64,000 nucleotides of DNA from an uncultured Alphaproteobacteria bacterium (GCA_902826695.1 CADEFU010000010.1:62001-126000); one strand, 5' to 3'; counted from the first letter of the stretch, positions 24,996 to 33,883 are shown. The notes: a model not told the origin generated them from the letters alone. A program made the numbers and translations.

Positions 24996-26070
24996 CGGGG
25001 CGCGCGAGCCAGCGTGCACATGAGGCGCGACCCTCGCGGTGAAGCAGTTCGATCAGCTTCGCGTCCGGGTGGGCTTGGCTTGCGGCGCCGACGCCGTTCA
25101 TCAGTTCGTCCTCACCGATGACATGCACGTTCAGGCTGCTCAAGCGGCGCCCGATGCGGCTGCGCTGTGCGCCGCTTTCGGCGGTCACGAGGCGCAAGCG
25201 GTCGAGTTCGTCGAGCTCGCGCTTCAGCGGCGCGTCAAAGACGATGCGGTTGAGGCGCATTTGGATTTTCGGTGCCGTCACCGGCAGACCGGGCTCGGTC
25301 GACGGGTTCAAGCGAACCACGACAACGTCGTCTGCCGCCGAAGCTTCGATCAGCGGGAGCAGCGGCGGGTTCGACGAGAAGCCACCGTCCCAGTAGTGAC
25401 CGTCGTCGAGCCTTACTGCCTGACTGACTGAGGGCAGGCAGGCGGAGGCGAGCAGAACATCGAGCGAGAGCTCCTCGTTTGCGAACAGGCGCGCGGCGCC
25501 GGTTTCTGCATTCGTTGCCGCCACGATGAGGCGGATCGCGCCCGGTCGGCGGAGCGCGTCGATATCCACGAAGTCGGCGAGCAGGTTCTTTAGCGGGTTT
25601 AAATCGAACGGATTGAACTGATAGGGCGAAACCACGCGCGAGAGCATGTCGCGCATGATGTGCGAGTAAGAGAGTTCGATGTCGCGGCCAAAGGCGAGTG
25701 TTTCGAGCGCGGTCGGCCGCATGGGGCTCAGACGCGCGACATGCGCCAAGGCTTGCCAGAACGCCACGAGATTTTCGCGGGCTTGGGGGGCGCCGCCTTT
25801 GGCGTAGCCAGAGGCCAGGACGGCGGCGTTGATCGCGCCGGCGCTGGTGCCGCTTAGCGCTTCGATTTCGACTGTGGCGTCTTCGAGCAAGCCGTCGAGT
25901 ACGCCCCAGGTGAACGCTCCATGCGCGCCGCCGCCTTGCAGCGCGAGCGCCACCTTGCGGCGCTTGCGCGCAAAGGGGATCAGCGCACCGCGCTCACCCG
26001 TCGTTGCGGACGGCGTTTTCTCCCCGCGCCAGAAATCGCGCAGGCGACTGATGATCGTCGCGTTTGGCAT
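24952..26070 (-). CDS. Patatin-like phospholipase
   Basis: 372 residues. The oxyanion motif LALQGGGAHGAFTWGVLDGLL is at about 42-62, the nucleophile elbow GTSAG has Ser76, and the dyad motif DGG occurs in GHYWDGGFSSNPPL. This Ser-Asp hydrolase family releases fatty acids from lipids or acts on acyl esters. I chose the ATG at 26070 because the frame further upstream (to 26232) is arginine-rich and non-coding in character. The 3' end overlaps the DUF4175 gene by 44 bases tail to tail. Confidence 0.9.
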   Translation of the reverse strand: MPNATIISRLRDFWRGEKTPSATTGERGALIPFARKRRKVALALQGGGAHGAFTWGVLDGLLEDATVEIEALSGTSAGAINAAVLASGYAKGGAPQARENLVAFWQALAHVARLSPMRPTALETLAFGRDIELSYSHIMRDMLSRVVSPYQFNPFDLNPLKNLLADFVDIDALRRPGAIRLIVAATNAETGAARLFANEELSLDVLLASACLPSVSQAVRLDDGHYWDGGFSSNPPLLPLIEASAADDVVVVRLNPSTEPGLPVTAPKIQMRLNRIVFDAPLKRELDELDRLRLVTAESGAQRSRIGRRLSSLNVHVIGEDELMNGVGAASQAHPDAKLIELLHREGRASCARWLARPAKTGATTGRYTQAR

Positions 26071-26249
26071 GCGTGCGAGAGTCGTCCGTCGAAGGTGCGG
26101 GCGCAAGCGGCATGATCTTAAATTTGAGTCAGGCAGCGACGCATCGCCGCTTGACCCCAGGGGTGCGCCATGAGCGGCAGTGATTCCGGTTGCGTCAGTT
26201 TTTGCGCTATAGGGAGACGAACCGCACATCATTCAAAGGACACACGCTC

Positions 26250-26888
26250 ATGCCCAGACTCCGTCAAGTACCGCGCGCCGACGCCGATCCGTTTGCGCAG
26301 CAGCTTTATCAGATGCTGTTTGGGGACCGCGATCCGGTGGCAGCGCCGGGAACGGCGACGGGGACGCCGGGGAATTGGTGGACCGTGTTTGCGCTGGTCC
26401 CCGACGCGTTCAAGCACACGACGGAAGGGTTTCAGTTCTATCGCAGTCCGAAGCGCAAGATTTCGGCGAAGCTGCGCGAGCTTGGGCAGATACGCGCCGG
26501 GTGGGCGCGCGGGTCTCAGTTCGTGTTCTCGCAGCATTGCAAAGCCTCACGCGACGTGGGTTTGAGCGAAGCGCAAATCCAAGCAATTCCCTATTGGCAG
26601 ATTGCGGATGTCTGGAGCCCCATCGAGCGGGCGGTTCTTGCTTACACGGATTGCCTGGTGCTGATGGGAGGCCGGGTGCCGGAGGAGATCTTCACCGCGC
26701 TCAAGGCTGATTTGTCCGACGAAGAGATTCTGGAACTCACCTACATCACGGCGACTTACGAGATGCACGCGACGATGTCGCGCGCGCTTCGTCTCGAGTA
26801 CGACGACGTCGACGAGCGGGTGGTCGAAATCGCGGCCCCGAAGGGCGCGAGCACCGATGTCATGAGCATGGTGGACAAGAAGGGCTAG
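26250..26888 (+). CDS. Carboxymuconolactone decarboxylase/AhpD-fold protein
   Basis: 212 residues, all-helical. The pattern KISAKLRELGQIRAGWARGSQFVFSQHCKASRDVGLSEAQIQAI is the CMD core, with His-Cys in place of the two-cysteine AhpD motif. A later helix reads VLAYTDCLVLMGGRVPEEIFTALKADLSDEEILELTYITATYEM. Enzymatic activity cannot be judged; with only one cysteine at the core it is not a classical AhpD peroxidase partner. The ATG at 26250 follows AAAGGA at about 10 bases. The upstream frame (26190) is not needed. Confidence 0.85.
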   Translation: MPRLRQVPRADADPFAQQLYQMLFGDRDPVAAPGTATGTPGNWWTVFALVPDAFKHTTEGFQFYRSPKRKISAKLRELGQIRAGWARGSQFVFSQHCKASRDVGLSEAQIQAIPYWQIADVWSPIERAVLAYTDCLVLMGGRVPEEIFTALKADLSDEEILELTYITATYEMHATMSRALRLEYDDVDERVVEIAAPKGASTDVMSMVDKKG

Positions 26889-26913
26889 CGCGCCGCACGT
26901 TCGTGCGATCCGC

Positions 26914-27867
26914 TCAGCCGCGTCGGCGGCGGGCGTGCACCTTGCCGCGCCGCTTCGCAGCCTCACGTTCCCATGGCGGCGTTCCGGACCATGCGCGCGC
27001 CAGAAGGTCGATGAAAGCGCGTATCTTTGCGTTCGGCGCCGCGCCAGGCGCGTAGAGCGCGTGAACCGTTAGCTCACGGATCGTATGGTCGGCGAGGACC
27101 TGCACCAGGTGGCCTTCGCTTAGATCGCTGCAGATACTGAATGTCGGCTGTTGGATGAGCCCCACACCTTCAAGCGCCGCCACGCGCAACGCGTCGCCGT
27201 TGTTGGCGACGAGCGAGCCTCTCACCTTGACGCGTTCGAGCTTTCCCGACGGCGTCGTCAGGTGCCACTCGTCGCGCAGCGACCAGTAGGCATAACCCAG
27301 GCAGTTGTGACGCTTCAGGTCGGCGGGCGTCTTCGGCATGCCGTTGCGGCGCAGATAGTCGGGCGAGCCCACGATCATCAGCTGAGCCGGCGCCAACCGG
27401 CGGGCGATCAAACTCGAGTCCGCCGGTACGCCGATGCGGATGACGATGTCGTAGCCCTCCTCCACCAAGTCGACGGCGCGATCGTTCAGCGTGAGGTCGA
27501 TCTCGACGCCCGGATTGTCGCCCAGGAAGCGCGCGACCAGCGGCGCCAATTGCTGCGAGCCGAACGAGACCGGCGCATTCACGCGCAGCCTGCCCTTAAG
27601 CACCGTGTGCAGATCTCGAACAGCGTCTTCGCTTTCGTTCAGCGCATCGATCACGCCGCCCGCCCGTTCGGCGAGCGCGCGGCCGGCCTCCGTCAAGCTG
27701 ACGCGGCGCGTCGTGCGATGAAACAGGCGAACGCCGAGGCGTTCCTCAAGATCCGCGATGTGTTTGGAGACCATGGCGCGGGTCAGCTTCAGGTCGCGCG
27801 CGGCGGTGGCGAAGCTCAGCCGTTCGGCGGTGGCTGCAAACACTTCGAGGCTGCGAAAGCGGTCCAT
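26914..27867 (-). CDS. LysR-family transcriptional regulator
   Basis: 317 residues. The winged helix-turn-helix is at residues 1-60 (MDRFRSLEVFAATAERLSFATAARDLKLTRAMVSKHIADLEERLGVRLFHRTTRRVSLTEAG), followed by the periplasmic-binding-like effector domain. The C-terminus is Arg/Lys-rich. It is divergent from the pirin-DoxX-DODA genes, and a T-N11-A type dyad lies 5 bases before its start, so it probably controls both itself and that cassette. The effector is unknown. Confidence 0.93.
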   Translation of the reverse strand: MDRFRSLEVFAATAERLSFATAARDLKLTRAMVSKHIADLEERLGVRLFHRTTRRVSLTEAGRALAERAGGVIDALNESEDAVRDLHTVLKGRLRVNAPVSFGSQQLAPLVARFLGDNPGVEIDLTLNDRAVDLVEEGYDIVIRIGVPADSSLIARRLAPAQLMIVGSPDYLRRNGMPKTPADLKRHNCLGYAYWSLRDEWHLTTPSGKLERVKVRGSLVANNGDALRVAALEGVGLIQQPTFSICSDLSEGHLVQVLADHTIRELTVHALYAPGAAPNAKIRAFIDLLARAWSGTPPWEREAAKRRGKVHARRRRG

Positions 27868-27872
27868 ACCGC

Positions 27873-27895
27873 ATTGTCAACTTCTGATAGACAAT
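27873..27895. promoter_or_regulatory. LysR-type operator dyad
   Basis: ATTGTC-N11-GACAAT is a perfect 6-bp inverted repeat with the 11-base spacing of LysR boxes (T-N11-A). It lies in the 110-bp region between the divergent LysR and pirin genes, next to the LysR start. Confidence 0.75.
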
Positions 27896-27977
27896 TCGTC
27901 AAGCAGAAGCCTGATTGTAACTCGGCCGTTTCTGACCAAATCTCGGGCTCAGCAACACATTTCGCAGGAGAACACCC

Positions 27978-28682
27978 ATGACTCTCGCACTCAGAAAGTC
28001 GGAAGACCGCGGCCGGGCGAACTTCGGCTGGCTGGACAGCCGTCATACGTTTTCGTTCGGCGGCTACCACGACGCGGCACATATGGGCTTCGGTCCCTTG
28101 CGCGTCATCAACGACGACCGGGTCGCGCCCGGCGGCGGGTTCTCGCCGCACGGGCACGCGGACATGGAGATCATTTCCTACGTTCTCGACGGCGCTTTGG
28201 AGCACAAGGACAGCTTGGGCACCGGCTCGGTGATCCGTCCTGGCGACGTGCAACGCATGTCCGCGGGCACCGGTATCCGGCACAGCGAGTTCAATGCCTC
28301 GAAGGCCGAGCCCGTGCACTTCCTGCAGATCTGGATCATTCCGGAGCAGCGAGGGCTCACGCCCAGCTACGAACAGAAGGCCTTTTCGGCCGCGGAGAAA
28401 ACAGGGCGGCTGCGCCTCGTCGGCTCGCGCGACGGGCGCGAGGGCTCGGTCATCATCCACCGCGACGTCGATCTCTATGCGACGCTGCTTGGGCCTGCGC
28501 ATGCCGTGACGCACGACGTTAGAGCGGGGCGCGTCGCTTGGGTGCACGTCGCACGCGGAAACGTCCGGTTGAACGGCACGACGCTGAGCGCGGGCGACGG
28601 CGCAGCGATCGAAGCAGCGGGGAAGCTCACGCTCGACGGCGCGGAGGACGCGGAAGTTCTCGTTTTCGACATGGCGATCTAA
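27978..28682 (+). CDS. Pirin family protein (YhhW-like)
   Basis: 234 residues, bicupin. The N-terminal cupin has the metal site GGGFSPHGHADMEIISYVLDGALEHKD (His, His, Glu/His), followed by GDVQRMSAGTGIRHSEFN. The C-terminal cupin is shorter. YhhW-type pirins have quercetin 2,3-dioxygenase activity in vitro; the physiological substrate is unknown. CAGGAG lies about 9 bases upstream of the ATG. It is the first gene of the cassette pirin-DoxX-DODA under a divergent LysR. Confidence 0.92.
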   Translation: MTLALRKSEDRGRANFGWLDSRHTFSFGGYHDAAHMGFGPLRVINDDRVAPGGGFSPHGHADMEIISYVLDGALEHKDSLGTGSVIRPGDVQRMSAGTGIRHSEFNASKAEPVHFLQIWIIPEQRGLTPSYEQKAFSAAEKTGRLRLVGSRDGREGSVIIHRDVDLYATLLGPAHAVTHDVRAGRVAWVHVARGNVRLNGTTLSAGDGAAIEAAGKLTLDGAEDAEVLVFDMAI

Positions 28683-28713
28683 CGACGCATTTCACACAAA
28701 GGAGACTTGCATC

Positions 28714-29136
28714 ATGACTTCACAGGCTGACTACGGCGCGGCATTGCTGCGCATCTCGCTCGGCGTTGCCGCGCTGGCGCACGGGCTTTTTTTGAAAGTC
28801 TTTGTGTTCGGCATCGCCGGCACCGTGGGCTTTTTCGAGTCGATCGGGTATCCGGCGATCTTCGCCTATCTCGTCATGTTCGGCGAAATCGCAGGCGGGT
28901 TCGCGCTCGTCACCGGCATCTATGCGCGAACGGCTGCGTTTCTGATGGTGCCGATCCTGATCGGCGCGGCGCTGCAACACGCGCCCAACGGCTGGGTGTT
29001 CAGCGCCGCCGGTGGCGGTTGGGAGTATCCGGTGTTTTGGGCCGCGGCCTCGCTCGCCTCGGCGCTCATCGGACCGGGCGCCTTTGCGCTGAAGCTGCCC
29101 TTCCTCCCGCCGGAGCCGTTCTTCGCACCGCGATAA
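28714..29136 (+). CDS. DoxX-family membrane protein
   Basis: 140 residues with four membrane helices. The DoxX pattern is clear: ALLRISLGVAALAHGLFLKVF, VGFFESIGYPAIFAYLVMFGEIAGGFALVTGIYARTAAFLMVPILIGAALQHAPNGW. Members are linked to quinone or thiosulfate redox reactions at the membrane. A strong ribosome binding site (AAAGGAGA) precedes the ATG. It lies 31 bases after the pirin gene. Confidence 0.9.
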   Translation: MTSQADYGAALLRISLGVAALAHGLFLKVFVFGIAGTVGFFESIGYPAIFAYLVMFGEIAGGFALVTGIYARTAAFLMVPILIGAALQHAPNGWVFSAAGGGWEYPVFWAAASLASALIGPGAFALKLPFLPPEPFFAPR

Positions 29137-29152
29137 CCTTAGAAACTGCTTC

Positions 29153-29183
29153 GTCATGGTCGAGGAACCGGCTCGGCCATGAC
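29153..29183. repeat. REP-like hairpin GTCATGG...CCATGAC
   Basis: GTCATGGTCGAG pairs with CTCGGCCATGAC (12 bp, one wobble) around a 7-base loop, in the gap between the DoxX and DODA genes. No T tract follows. It resembles the GTCATGGCCGGG-type repeats common in Bradyrhizobium-like genomes. Confidence 0.5.
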
Positions 29184-29207
29184 GGCCTTCGTGATAGGAA
29201 TGACAAC

Positions 29208-29969
29208 ATGCGCATGCCCACGATTTTTCTTTCTCACGGTGCGCCGACCGTCGTGATCCAAAACACGCCGGCAACGGTGTTCCTGCGATCGCTGGCTACG
29301 CGCCTGCCTGCGCCTCGTGCGATCCTTGTCGTGTCGGCGCACTGGGAAGAAGCACGGCCCACGGTTGGGCTTGGGGCCGAGACGATCCACGATTTCTACG
29401 GCTTCCCACAGCCGCTCTACGCGCTGCGCTATCCGGCGCCACCTGCTCGCGATGTGGCCCAGCGGGTGGCGGCGTTGTTGACGCCGGCGCACGCAGCGGT
29501 CGACGGCACACGGGGCCGGGACCATGGCGTTTGGACGCCGCTGATGCTCGCGTGGCCGAAGGCAGACATCCCTGTGGTGCAGCTGTCGCTCGTCGGCGGC
29601 GCGCCGGCGGCCGTACATTTCGAGATCGGGCGGGCGCTGATGCCATTGCGGGATGAGGGCGTACTGATCGTCGGATCAGGCAGCGTGACGCACAATCTTC
29701 GTGCACGCCCCACGCCACAGCCTGCGGACTGGGCGACACTGTTCGTCGACTGGCTCGACGGCACGCTTGCCAAAGGCGATGACGCCGCGTTGCTCGACTG
29801 GAAGCGGACGGCGCCGCATGCGGAGATCAATCACCCGACGCCTGAGCACTTCGATCCGATCTTCGTCGCACGCGGCGCTGCCGCCGGCGAGGCGGCCACG
29901 CGGCTGCATGCGTCCTACGAGTTCGGGTCTCTGTCGATGAACGCGTATGCGTTCGGCGCTTTGTCGTAG
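29208..29969 (+). CDS. 4,5-DOPA dioxygenase extradiol-like (class III ring-cleavage) enzyme
   Basis: 253 residues of the LigB superfamily, DODA/YgiD type. Metal ligands are expected in PTIFLSHGAPTVV (His), VVSAHWEE (His) and VGSGSVTHNL (His); DHGVWTPLMLAWPKADIPVVQLSL is the conserved active-site loop. Relatives open catechol-type rings of DOPA-like compounds, but the true substrate here is unknown. ATGs at 29208 and 29214 are both possible. It is the last gene of the LysR-controlled pirin-DoxX-DODA group. Confidence 0.9.
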   Translation: MRMPTIFLSHGAPTVVIQNTPATVFLRSLATRLPAPRAILVVSAHWEEARPTVGLGAETIHDFYGFPQPLYALRYPAPPARDVAQRVAALLTPAHAAVDGTRGRDHGVWTPLMLAWPKADIPVVQLSLVGGAPAAVHFEIGRALMPLRDEGVLIVGSGSVTHNLRARPTPQPADWATLFVDWLDGTLAKGDDAALLDWKRTAPHAEINHPTPEHFDPIFVARGAAAGEAATRLHASYEFGSLSMNAYAFGALS

Positions 29970-29990
29970 CTGCGCTGCACCCGGACGCGC

Positions 29991-30404
29991 TCAGTCGACC
30001 GGCGGATTGATATCTTGTCTTGCGGATGCAACGGTGGCGCTGCGTAAGGTTGTCGCCCACGCGATATCGCGACGGACCTGTCGGTTCTCAGGGTCAAGCT
30101 TCGCGGCGAGCTTCAGGTTCGAAATGGCCGGGCCGATCGCACCGCGTCTTATCTGTGCCAAGGCCGTCGTGCGCAGCGCCTTGGCCTCTGCACGCTGAGC
30201 CGGCGTGACGACGGGGGCTGGCTTCGGAGCCGGCACCGATTTGACCACGGCCGGTTTTGGGGCGCGCGCTGGATCGTCGAACATCGCATTGATATGCGAG
30301 CAACCGGCGGTCGAGGCCGCCAGGCACGCCGCAAGAAGGACGAACGCGCTGCGCGACCGCCGGTTTGCGGGTTGATGCGGGCTCGATTCTTCAAAGCTGT
30401 GCAC
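29991..30404 (-). CDS. Small predicted lipoprotein with a TPR-like tail
   Basis: 137 residues. A basic N-terminus and hydrophobic stretch (FVLLAACLAASTAGC) end in a plausible lipobox STAGC, giving an acylated Cys at residue 35. A Pro/Ala/Lys linker follows (APKPAVVKSVPAPKPAPVV), then a helical pair (AEAKALRTTALAQIRRGAIGPAISNLKLAAKLDPENRQVRRDIAWA) that looks like one TPR unit. I do not recognise a named family. It converges on the DODA gene. Confidence 0.65.
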   Translation of the reverse strand: MHSFEESSPHQPANRRSRSAFVLLAACLAASTAGCSHINAMFDDPARAPKPAVVKSVPAPKPAPVVTPAQRAEAKALRTTALAQIRRGAIGPAISNLKLAAKLDPENRQVRRDIAWATTLRSATVASARQDINPPVD

Positions 30405-30450
30405 GAGGCTGTCCGGGTTGTCTCAATGTCATTTCGAGCCTATCGGTCGC

Positions 30451-30496
30451 GCGCTTAAGCCGGGTTAGCGAACGGGATTAGCGACAGGTTAAGCGC
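30451..30496. repeat. Inverted repeat enclosing two short direct repeats
   Basis: GCGCTTAA (30451-30458) and TTAAGCGC (30489-30496) are inverted. Between them are two adjacent 12-base units, GGGTTAGCGAAC and GGGATTAGCGAC. The structure lies 84 bases before the lipoprotein ATG at 30580 and could be an operator or a leader hairpin. Confidence 0.35.
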
Positions 30497-30579
30497 ACGC
30501 GTCGAAATGAAGGCGTTTTCGTCCGCGTGTCGTTTGACATATGATCAATGCCTTACTTGAGCGAACAAGGAGCCCCCTC

Positions 30580-31059
30580 ATGCTTCATATCCTGCGTGTT
30601 GGTATCGCCGTCGTCGCCGCGTTGAGTTTGGCTGCTTGCGAAAGCGGCGTGACGCAGGCTGGCGGCGTTACAAAGGTCGCGTCGACGACGTCGTTCGGGA
30701 TGTGCGCCGGGTACTGTAAGACGACCTTGGAAATCTCTGAGAAAGAGGCGGTGCTCACGCGCGAAGCGTGGGGGCGCGGGGCGGGCGCGAACCTGCCGCT
30801 GCAGCGGCTCACAGCGCCCCTGACGCCGCAGGAATGGCAGGACTTCGCGGCCGATGCCGCCGCTTCGCGTATCGACGGGTTGCCCGAGACGATCGGCTGT
30901 CCAGACTGCGCCGACGGCGGCGCGGAGTCGCTCACCATCGTCAGCGCGAAGGGGACGAAGACGATCACGTTCGATCACGGCGCGGCCATCGCCGAGGCAC
31001 AGAAGCTGATCGAGCGCGTGCGGGCGCTGCGCACACGGATGATGCCGAAGGAGCCGTGA
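30580..31059 (+). CDS. Predicted lipoprotein of unknown function
   Basis: 159 residues. MLHILRVGIAVVAALSLAAC is a signal peptide with lipobox LAAC (Cys20). The mature part has four further cysteines (GMCAGYCKTTLEIS and GCPDCADGG), probably forming disulfides in the periplasm, and a helical end (AEAQKLIERVRALRTRMMPKEP). The ATG at 30580 follows AAGGAG. The last 116 bases (30944-31059) are repeated at 33899-34014 downstream of the LytTR gene, so part of this gene has been duplicated. Confidence 0.7.
   Translation: MLHILRVGIAVVAALSLAACESGVTQAGGVTKVASTTSFGMCAGYCKTTLEISEKEAVLTREAWGRGAGANLPLQRLTAPLTPQEWQDFAADAAASRIDGLPETIGCPDCADGGAESLTIVSAKGTKTITFDHGAAIAEAQKLIERVRALRTRMMPKEP
30944..31059 (+). repeat. 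116-bp direct repeat, left copy (end of lipoprotein gene)
   Basis: These bases, which encode the C-terminus of the lipoprotein at 30580, recur without gaps at 33899-34014 with five mismatches by eye. Both copies end at the same TGA. Homology stops sharply on both sides. Confidence 0.9.
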
Positions 31060-31082
31060 TGCAGATTTTGCGCGTCGCGACC

Positions 31083-32873
31083 TTATGCGTGCCGGACGAA
31101 ACCATCGTCACTCCATCCTTCGCTGCCCACGCCGTGGCGTACGATGAACAGCCCTGCCGGATCGTACTTCGCCTTCACAGCGCGTAGCTTCGAGTAGTTC
31201 GCACCCCAAAACGCCTGCGCCCAGTTCGCGTTGAAGTAGTTGCTCTCTGAGACATACGACCCGCCGTTCGGCACGATCCGGTTTAGCGGTGCAATCGACG
31301 CGTCGACCGCCCGCGCGTCACGCGCCGCTTTGGCGTCATTTCGCGGCGCTTTCGGAAGCCCGGGATAGCGCGGTGTGCCGCCGTTAGCGGTTATGGCAAG
31401 CGCGAAGGCGTCTAGGACTGCGGGGTTGGTTGCGACGTGGCGAGCGGAAGCGAGCGCTTCCGGCGTGGCACCCGCAAGGCCCTTGTTGAAATGAAGACTG
31501 ATGTCGTTGTGCCGGCTGCCTTGAAACAGCGCCTCAACGAGTGCGCCCCGCCTTTCGGGCGTGAGCAACGACTGCGGCAGCCAGAGCGACTCGTAGCCAT
31601 GGATGAATGCGCCGCACTGCTCTTGGTCGCCCTCCCACCACGCATGCATTGGGGGCGCGCCCGGCCGATCGTCGGACACCATCGCCTTGGAGCCGCGCTT
31701 TCGCCGCGCTTCGACGTCCCACCAAGTTCGGGCCGCGACCGCGCCGCCATAGGGTTCCTCGGTGAAGCGGTAGTCGCCCGGCGCGCCGCGAACCCAATCA
31801 AAGAACGGTTTGAGCGCTGCCACGTTTTCGTCCGCGTTCAATCCTTGGCTGACAAGACTGATTTCAAGTTCGTTGCTGGGCTTGACCGCAGCTTGTTCGC
31901 CCCAATGCGGATTCAAGAGATGGGCCGCATAGTGAGCAAAGAAGCGGTCGATCAGTCGCTTGAACGCCGCGTCGCTTGCCGCCTTGATCGTGCCACCGGC
32001 CGCGCCGAAAAACTGTGGCAGCGGATGCGTGCGCAGCGTCAAGCGCGTCACGACGCCGAAGCTGCCACCTCCGCCGCCTTTTAGCGCCCAGAAGAGATCG
32101 GCGTTCGTGCAGGCGTTCGCGATCCGAATGTCGCCGTCCGCCGTCACGACCTCAGCTTCTAGGAGGTTTGCTGCGGCCATGCCGAAGCCTTTCGACGAAC
32201 TGCCGAAGCCGCCGCTCTGCACGAGACCGGCAACGCCGACCGACGTGCATCCGCCGCCTTGCACGTATCGTCCGGCCTTCGTCGTCACAGCGTCGTAGGC
32301 GTCGATCCACATTGCGCCTGCGCCTACGCTCGCCGCCGGGACCGGCGCCATCGCGCATCCTGCGGGGACGAACGCGTCGTGCAATTCGACGGTATTCATC
32401 GCGCGCGTCCAAATCAGAAGCGAACCGCCCGCCGTCGATGTGCCTTGATAGCTGTGGGCGCCGCCTTTCACGGCGACCCGCAAGCGATGCTCTTGCGCAA
32501 ACTTCACCGCCGCGGCGACGTCACCCGCGTGCCGCGCGCGGACGACATAGGCGCTCGGTTCCGGTGTCCAGGCTCGAAACCAGCCCGACACTTGCGTTCC
32601 GGACGGCTGGTCGCCGATGAACATCGGGTTTTGCAGGTGCTTGAGTACGTCGGCGCATGCGGCGCCGTTTTCGTTTGTGCAGGGACCGAGCAATGGCTCA
32701 GGTTTGATCAAGCTCCCGCCGACCGCGCGATTCAGGCTGTCCCATGCCGCCGGAGACGGCCAGCCGGGCTCGCCCGGTCTCACCCGCCGGATAGGGGCTG
32801 CCATCAAAGTCGCCGGAAGAGCGGAGGCCGATAAAGCGGCGGCACCCACGAGGAGCAACGTGCGTCGGTTCAT
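31083..32873 (-). CDS. Secreted BBE-like FAD-linked oxidase
   Basis: 596 residues. A signal peptide (MNRRTLLLVGAAALSASALPATLMA) is followed by a PCMH/VAO FAD-binding fold: VKFAQEHRLRVAVKGGAHSYQGTST (His for covalent FAD), then GRYVQGGGCTSVGVAGLVQSGGFGSSSKGFG with a Cys that would make a second FAD bond. The C-terminal berberine-bridge motif NYFNANWAQAFWGANYSKLRAVKAKYDPAGLF is intact. Such enzymes oxidise sugars, alkaloids or aromatic alcohols; the substrate is unknown. It lies within the segment bracketed by the 116-bp repeat and is divergent from the LytTR gene. Confidence 0.88.
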   Translation of the reverse strand: MNRRTLLLVGAAALSASALPATLMAAPIRRVRPGEPGWPSPAAWDSLNRAVGGSLIKPEPLLGPCTNENGAACADVLKHLQNPMFIGDQPSGTQVSGWFRAWTPEPSAYVVRARHAGDVAAAVKFAQEHRLRVAVKGGAHSYQGTSTAGGSLLIWTRAMNTVELHDAFVPAGCAMAPVPAASVGAGAMWIDAYDAVTTKAGRYVQGGGCTSVGVAGLVQSGGFGSSSKGFGMAAANLLEAEVVTADGDIRIANACTNADLFWALKGGGGGSFGVVTRLTLRTHPLPQFFGAAGGTIKAASDAAFKRLIDRFFAHYAAHLLNPHWGEQAAVKPSNELEISLVSQGLNADENVAALKPFFDWVRGAPGDYRFTEEPYGGAVAARTWWDVEARRKRGSKAMVSDDRPGAPPMHAWWEGDQEQCGAFIHGYESLWLPQSLLTPERRGALVEALFQGSRHNDISLHFNKGLAGATPEALASARHVATNPAVLDAFALAITANGGTPRYPGLPKAPRNDAKAARDARAVDASIAPLNRIVPNGGSYVSESNYFNANWAQAFWGANYSKLRAVKAKYDPAGLFIVRHGVGSEGWSDDGFVRHA

Positions 32874-32950
32874 GAAAGGACGGGTCCCTTTTTGCTGTGG
32901 ACGGGGGCCGCGCCGGAACGGCAATCTGAGGTGCGGGAGCCATCACGAGA

Positions 32951-33883
32951 ATGCCGGTCAGCGAACATCCATCGAATGGTCACGGGCAGACGTCGATCCT
33001 TCAAGGCGGCGGGGACAATCGGCGCTCATTTTGGGACCATTTTCAGGCGATTGGGGTGAGCGGCGTGCTCTTCGGGGCGAACGGAGGCGAACGCCGGCAG
33101 TTTCTGTTCGCGCTGGCCGTCATCGCCATGCTGGTCGTTGCGGGCAACGTCAGCAATGTCCTCACCGTGCATCACGACGCGCCGCACTATGGCTTCTTCA
33201 AGCCTATTCTCTGGGAGGCTAGCAGTGCCATTACGTTGCTCGCCTTCGTCTGGATTCCTTGGCTCGCCTTGCGTCTTGCGCCGCTCCGCGGACAGCCGAT
33301 CTGGCGAACCGGTTTGGTTCATGCCGCCGGGATCGTGTCGTTCACGATCGCGCATGTGGCCGGGTTCGTACTCATTCGCAATGCTGTCTATCTCGCGGTT
33401 GGCGAGCCTTATGGGATCGCGCCGCTGACAAGCGAGTTCTTCTACGAGTTCCGCAAAGACGCGCTCAGCTACCTCACGATCGTCGCAATTTTCTGGGTTA
33501 CCGGCAGGCTTAAACGCACGGAGACGACACAGGCGATCTCGTCGGTAGGCCCGGCGTTTGTCGATATTCGCGACGGCGCACGGTTGGATCGCGTTCGTGC
33601 CGAAGACATTTTGGCCGTTACCTCGGCCGACAACTACGTCGAGTTTGTGCTGTCCGACGGGCGCAGGCTGATGACACGTAAATCCTTGTCCGCGGTCGAG
33701 CAGGAACTCGGCAGTCACGGCTTTCTGCGCACGCATCGCTCCTGGCTGGTCAATGCGCAGCGAATGACCGCGCTAAAGCCTGAGGGCTCGGGCGACTACA
33801 CGGTCGAGCTAGGCGCGCTGAACGTGCCGCTGTCGCGGCGCTTTCCGGAGGCATTGTCAAAGCTTCGTTCTGGGCGGCGGTGA
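32951..33883 (+). CDS. Membrane-anchored LytTR transcriptional regulator
   Basis: 310 residues. Four membrane helices (about 50-70, 85-107, 120-145 and 170-185) form an N-terminal sensor-like region. A LytTR DNA-binding domain covers about residues 205-305: VRAEDILAVTSADNYVEFVLSDGRRLMTRKSLSAVEQELGSHGFLRTHRSWLVNAQRMTAL and VPLSRRFPEALSKL. No receiver domain is present, so the signal is probably sensed by the membrane part. It is divergent from the FAD oxidase with a 77-bp gap. LytTR-box-like repeats lie 400 bases downstream. Confidence 0.9.
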   Translation: MPVSEHPSNGHGQTSILQGGGDNRRSFWDHFQAIGVSGVLFGANGGERRQFLFALAVIAMLVVAGNVSNVLTVHHDAPHYGFFKPILWEASSAITLLAFVWIPWLALRLAPLRGQPIWRTGLVHAAGIVSFTIAHVAGFVLIRNAVYLAVGEPYGIAPLTSEFFYEFRKDALSYLTIVAIFWVTGRLKRTETTQAISSVGPAFVDIRDGARLDRVRAEDILAVTSADNYVEFVLSDGRRLMTRKSLSAVEQELGSHGFLRTHRSWLVNAQRMTALKPEGSGDYTVELGALNVPLSRRFPEALSKLRSGRR

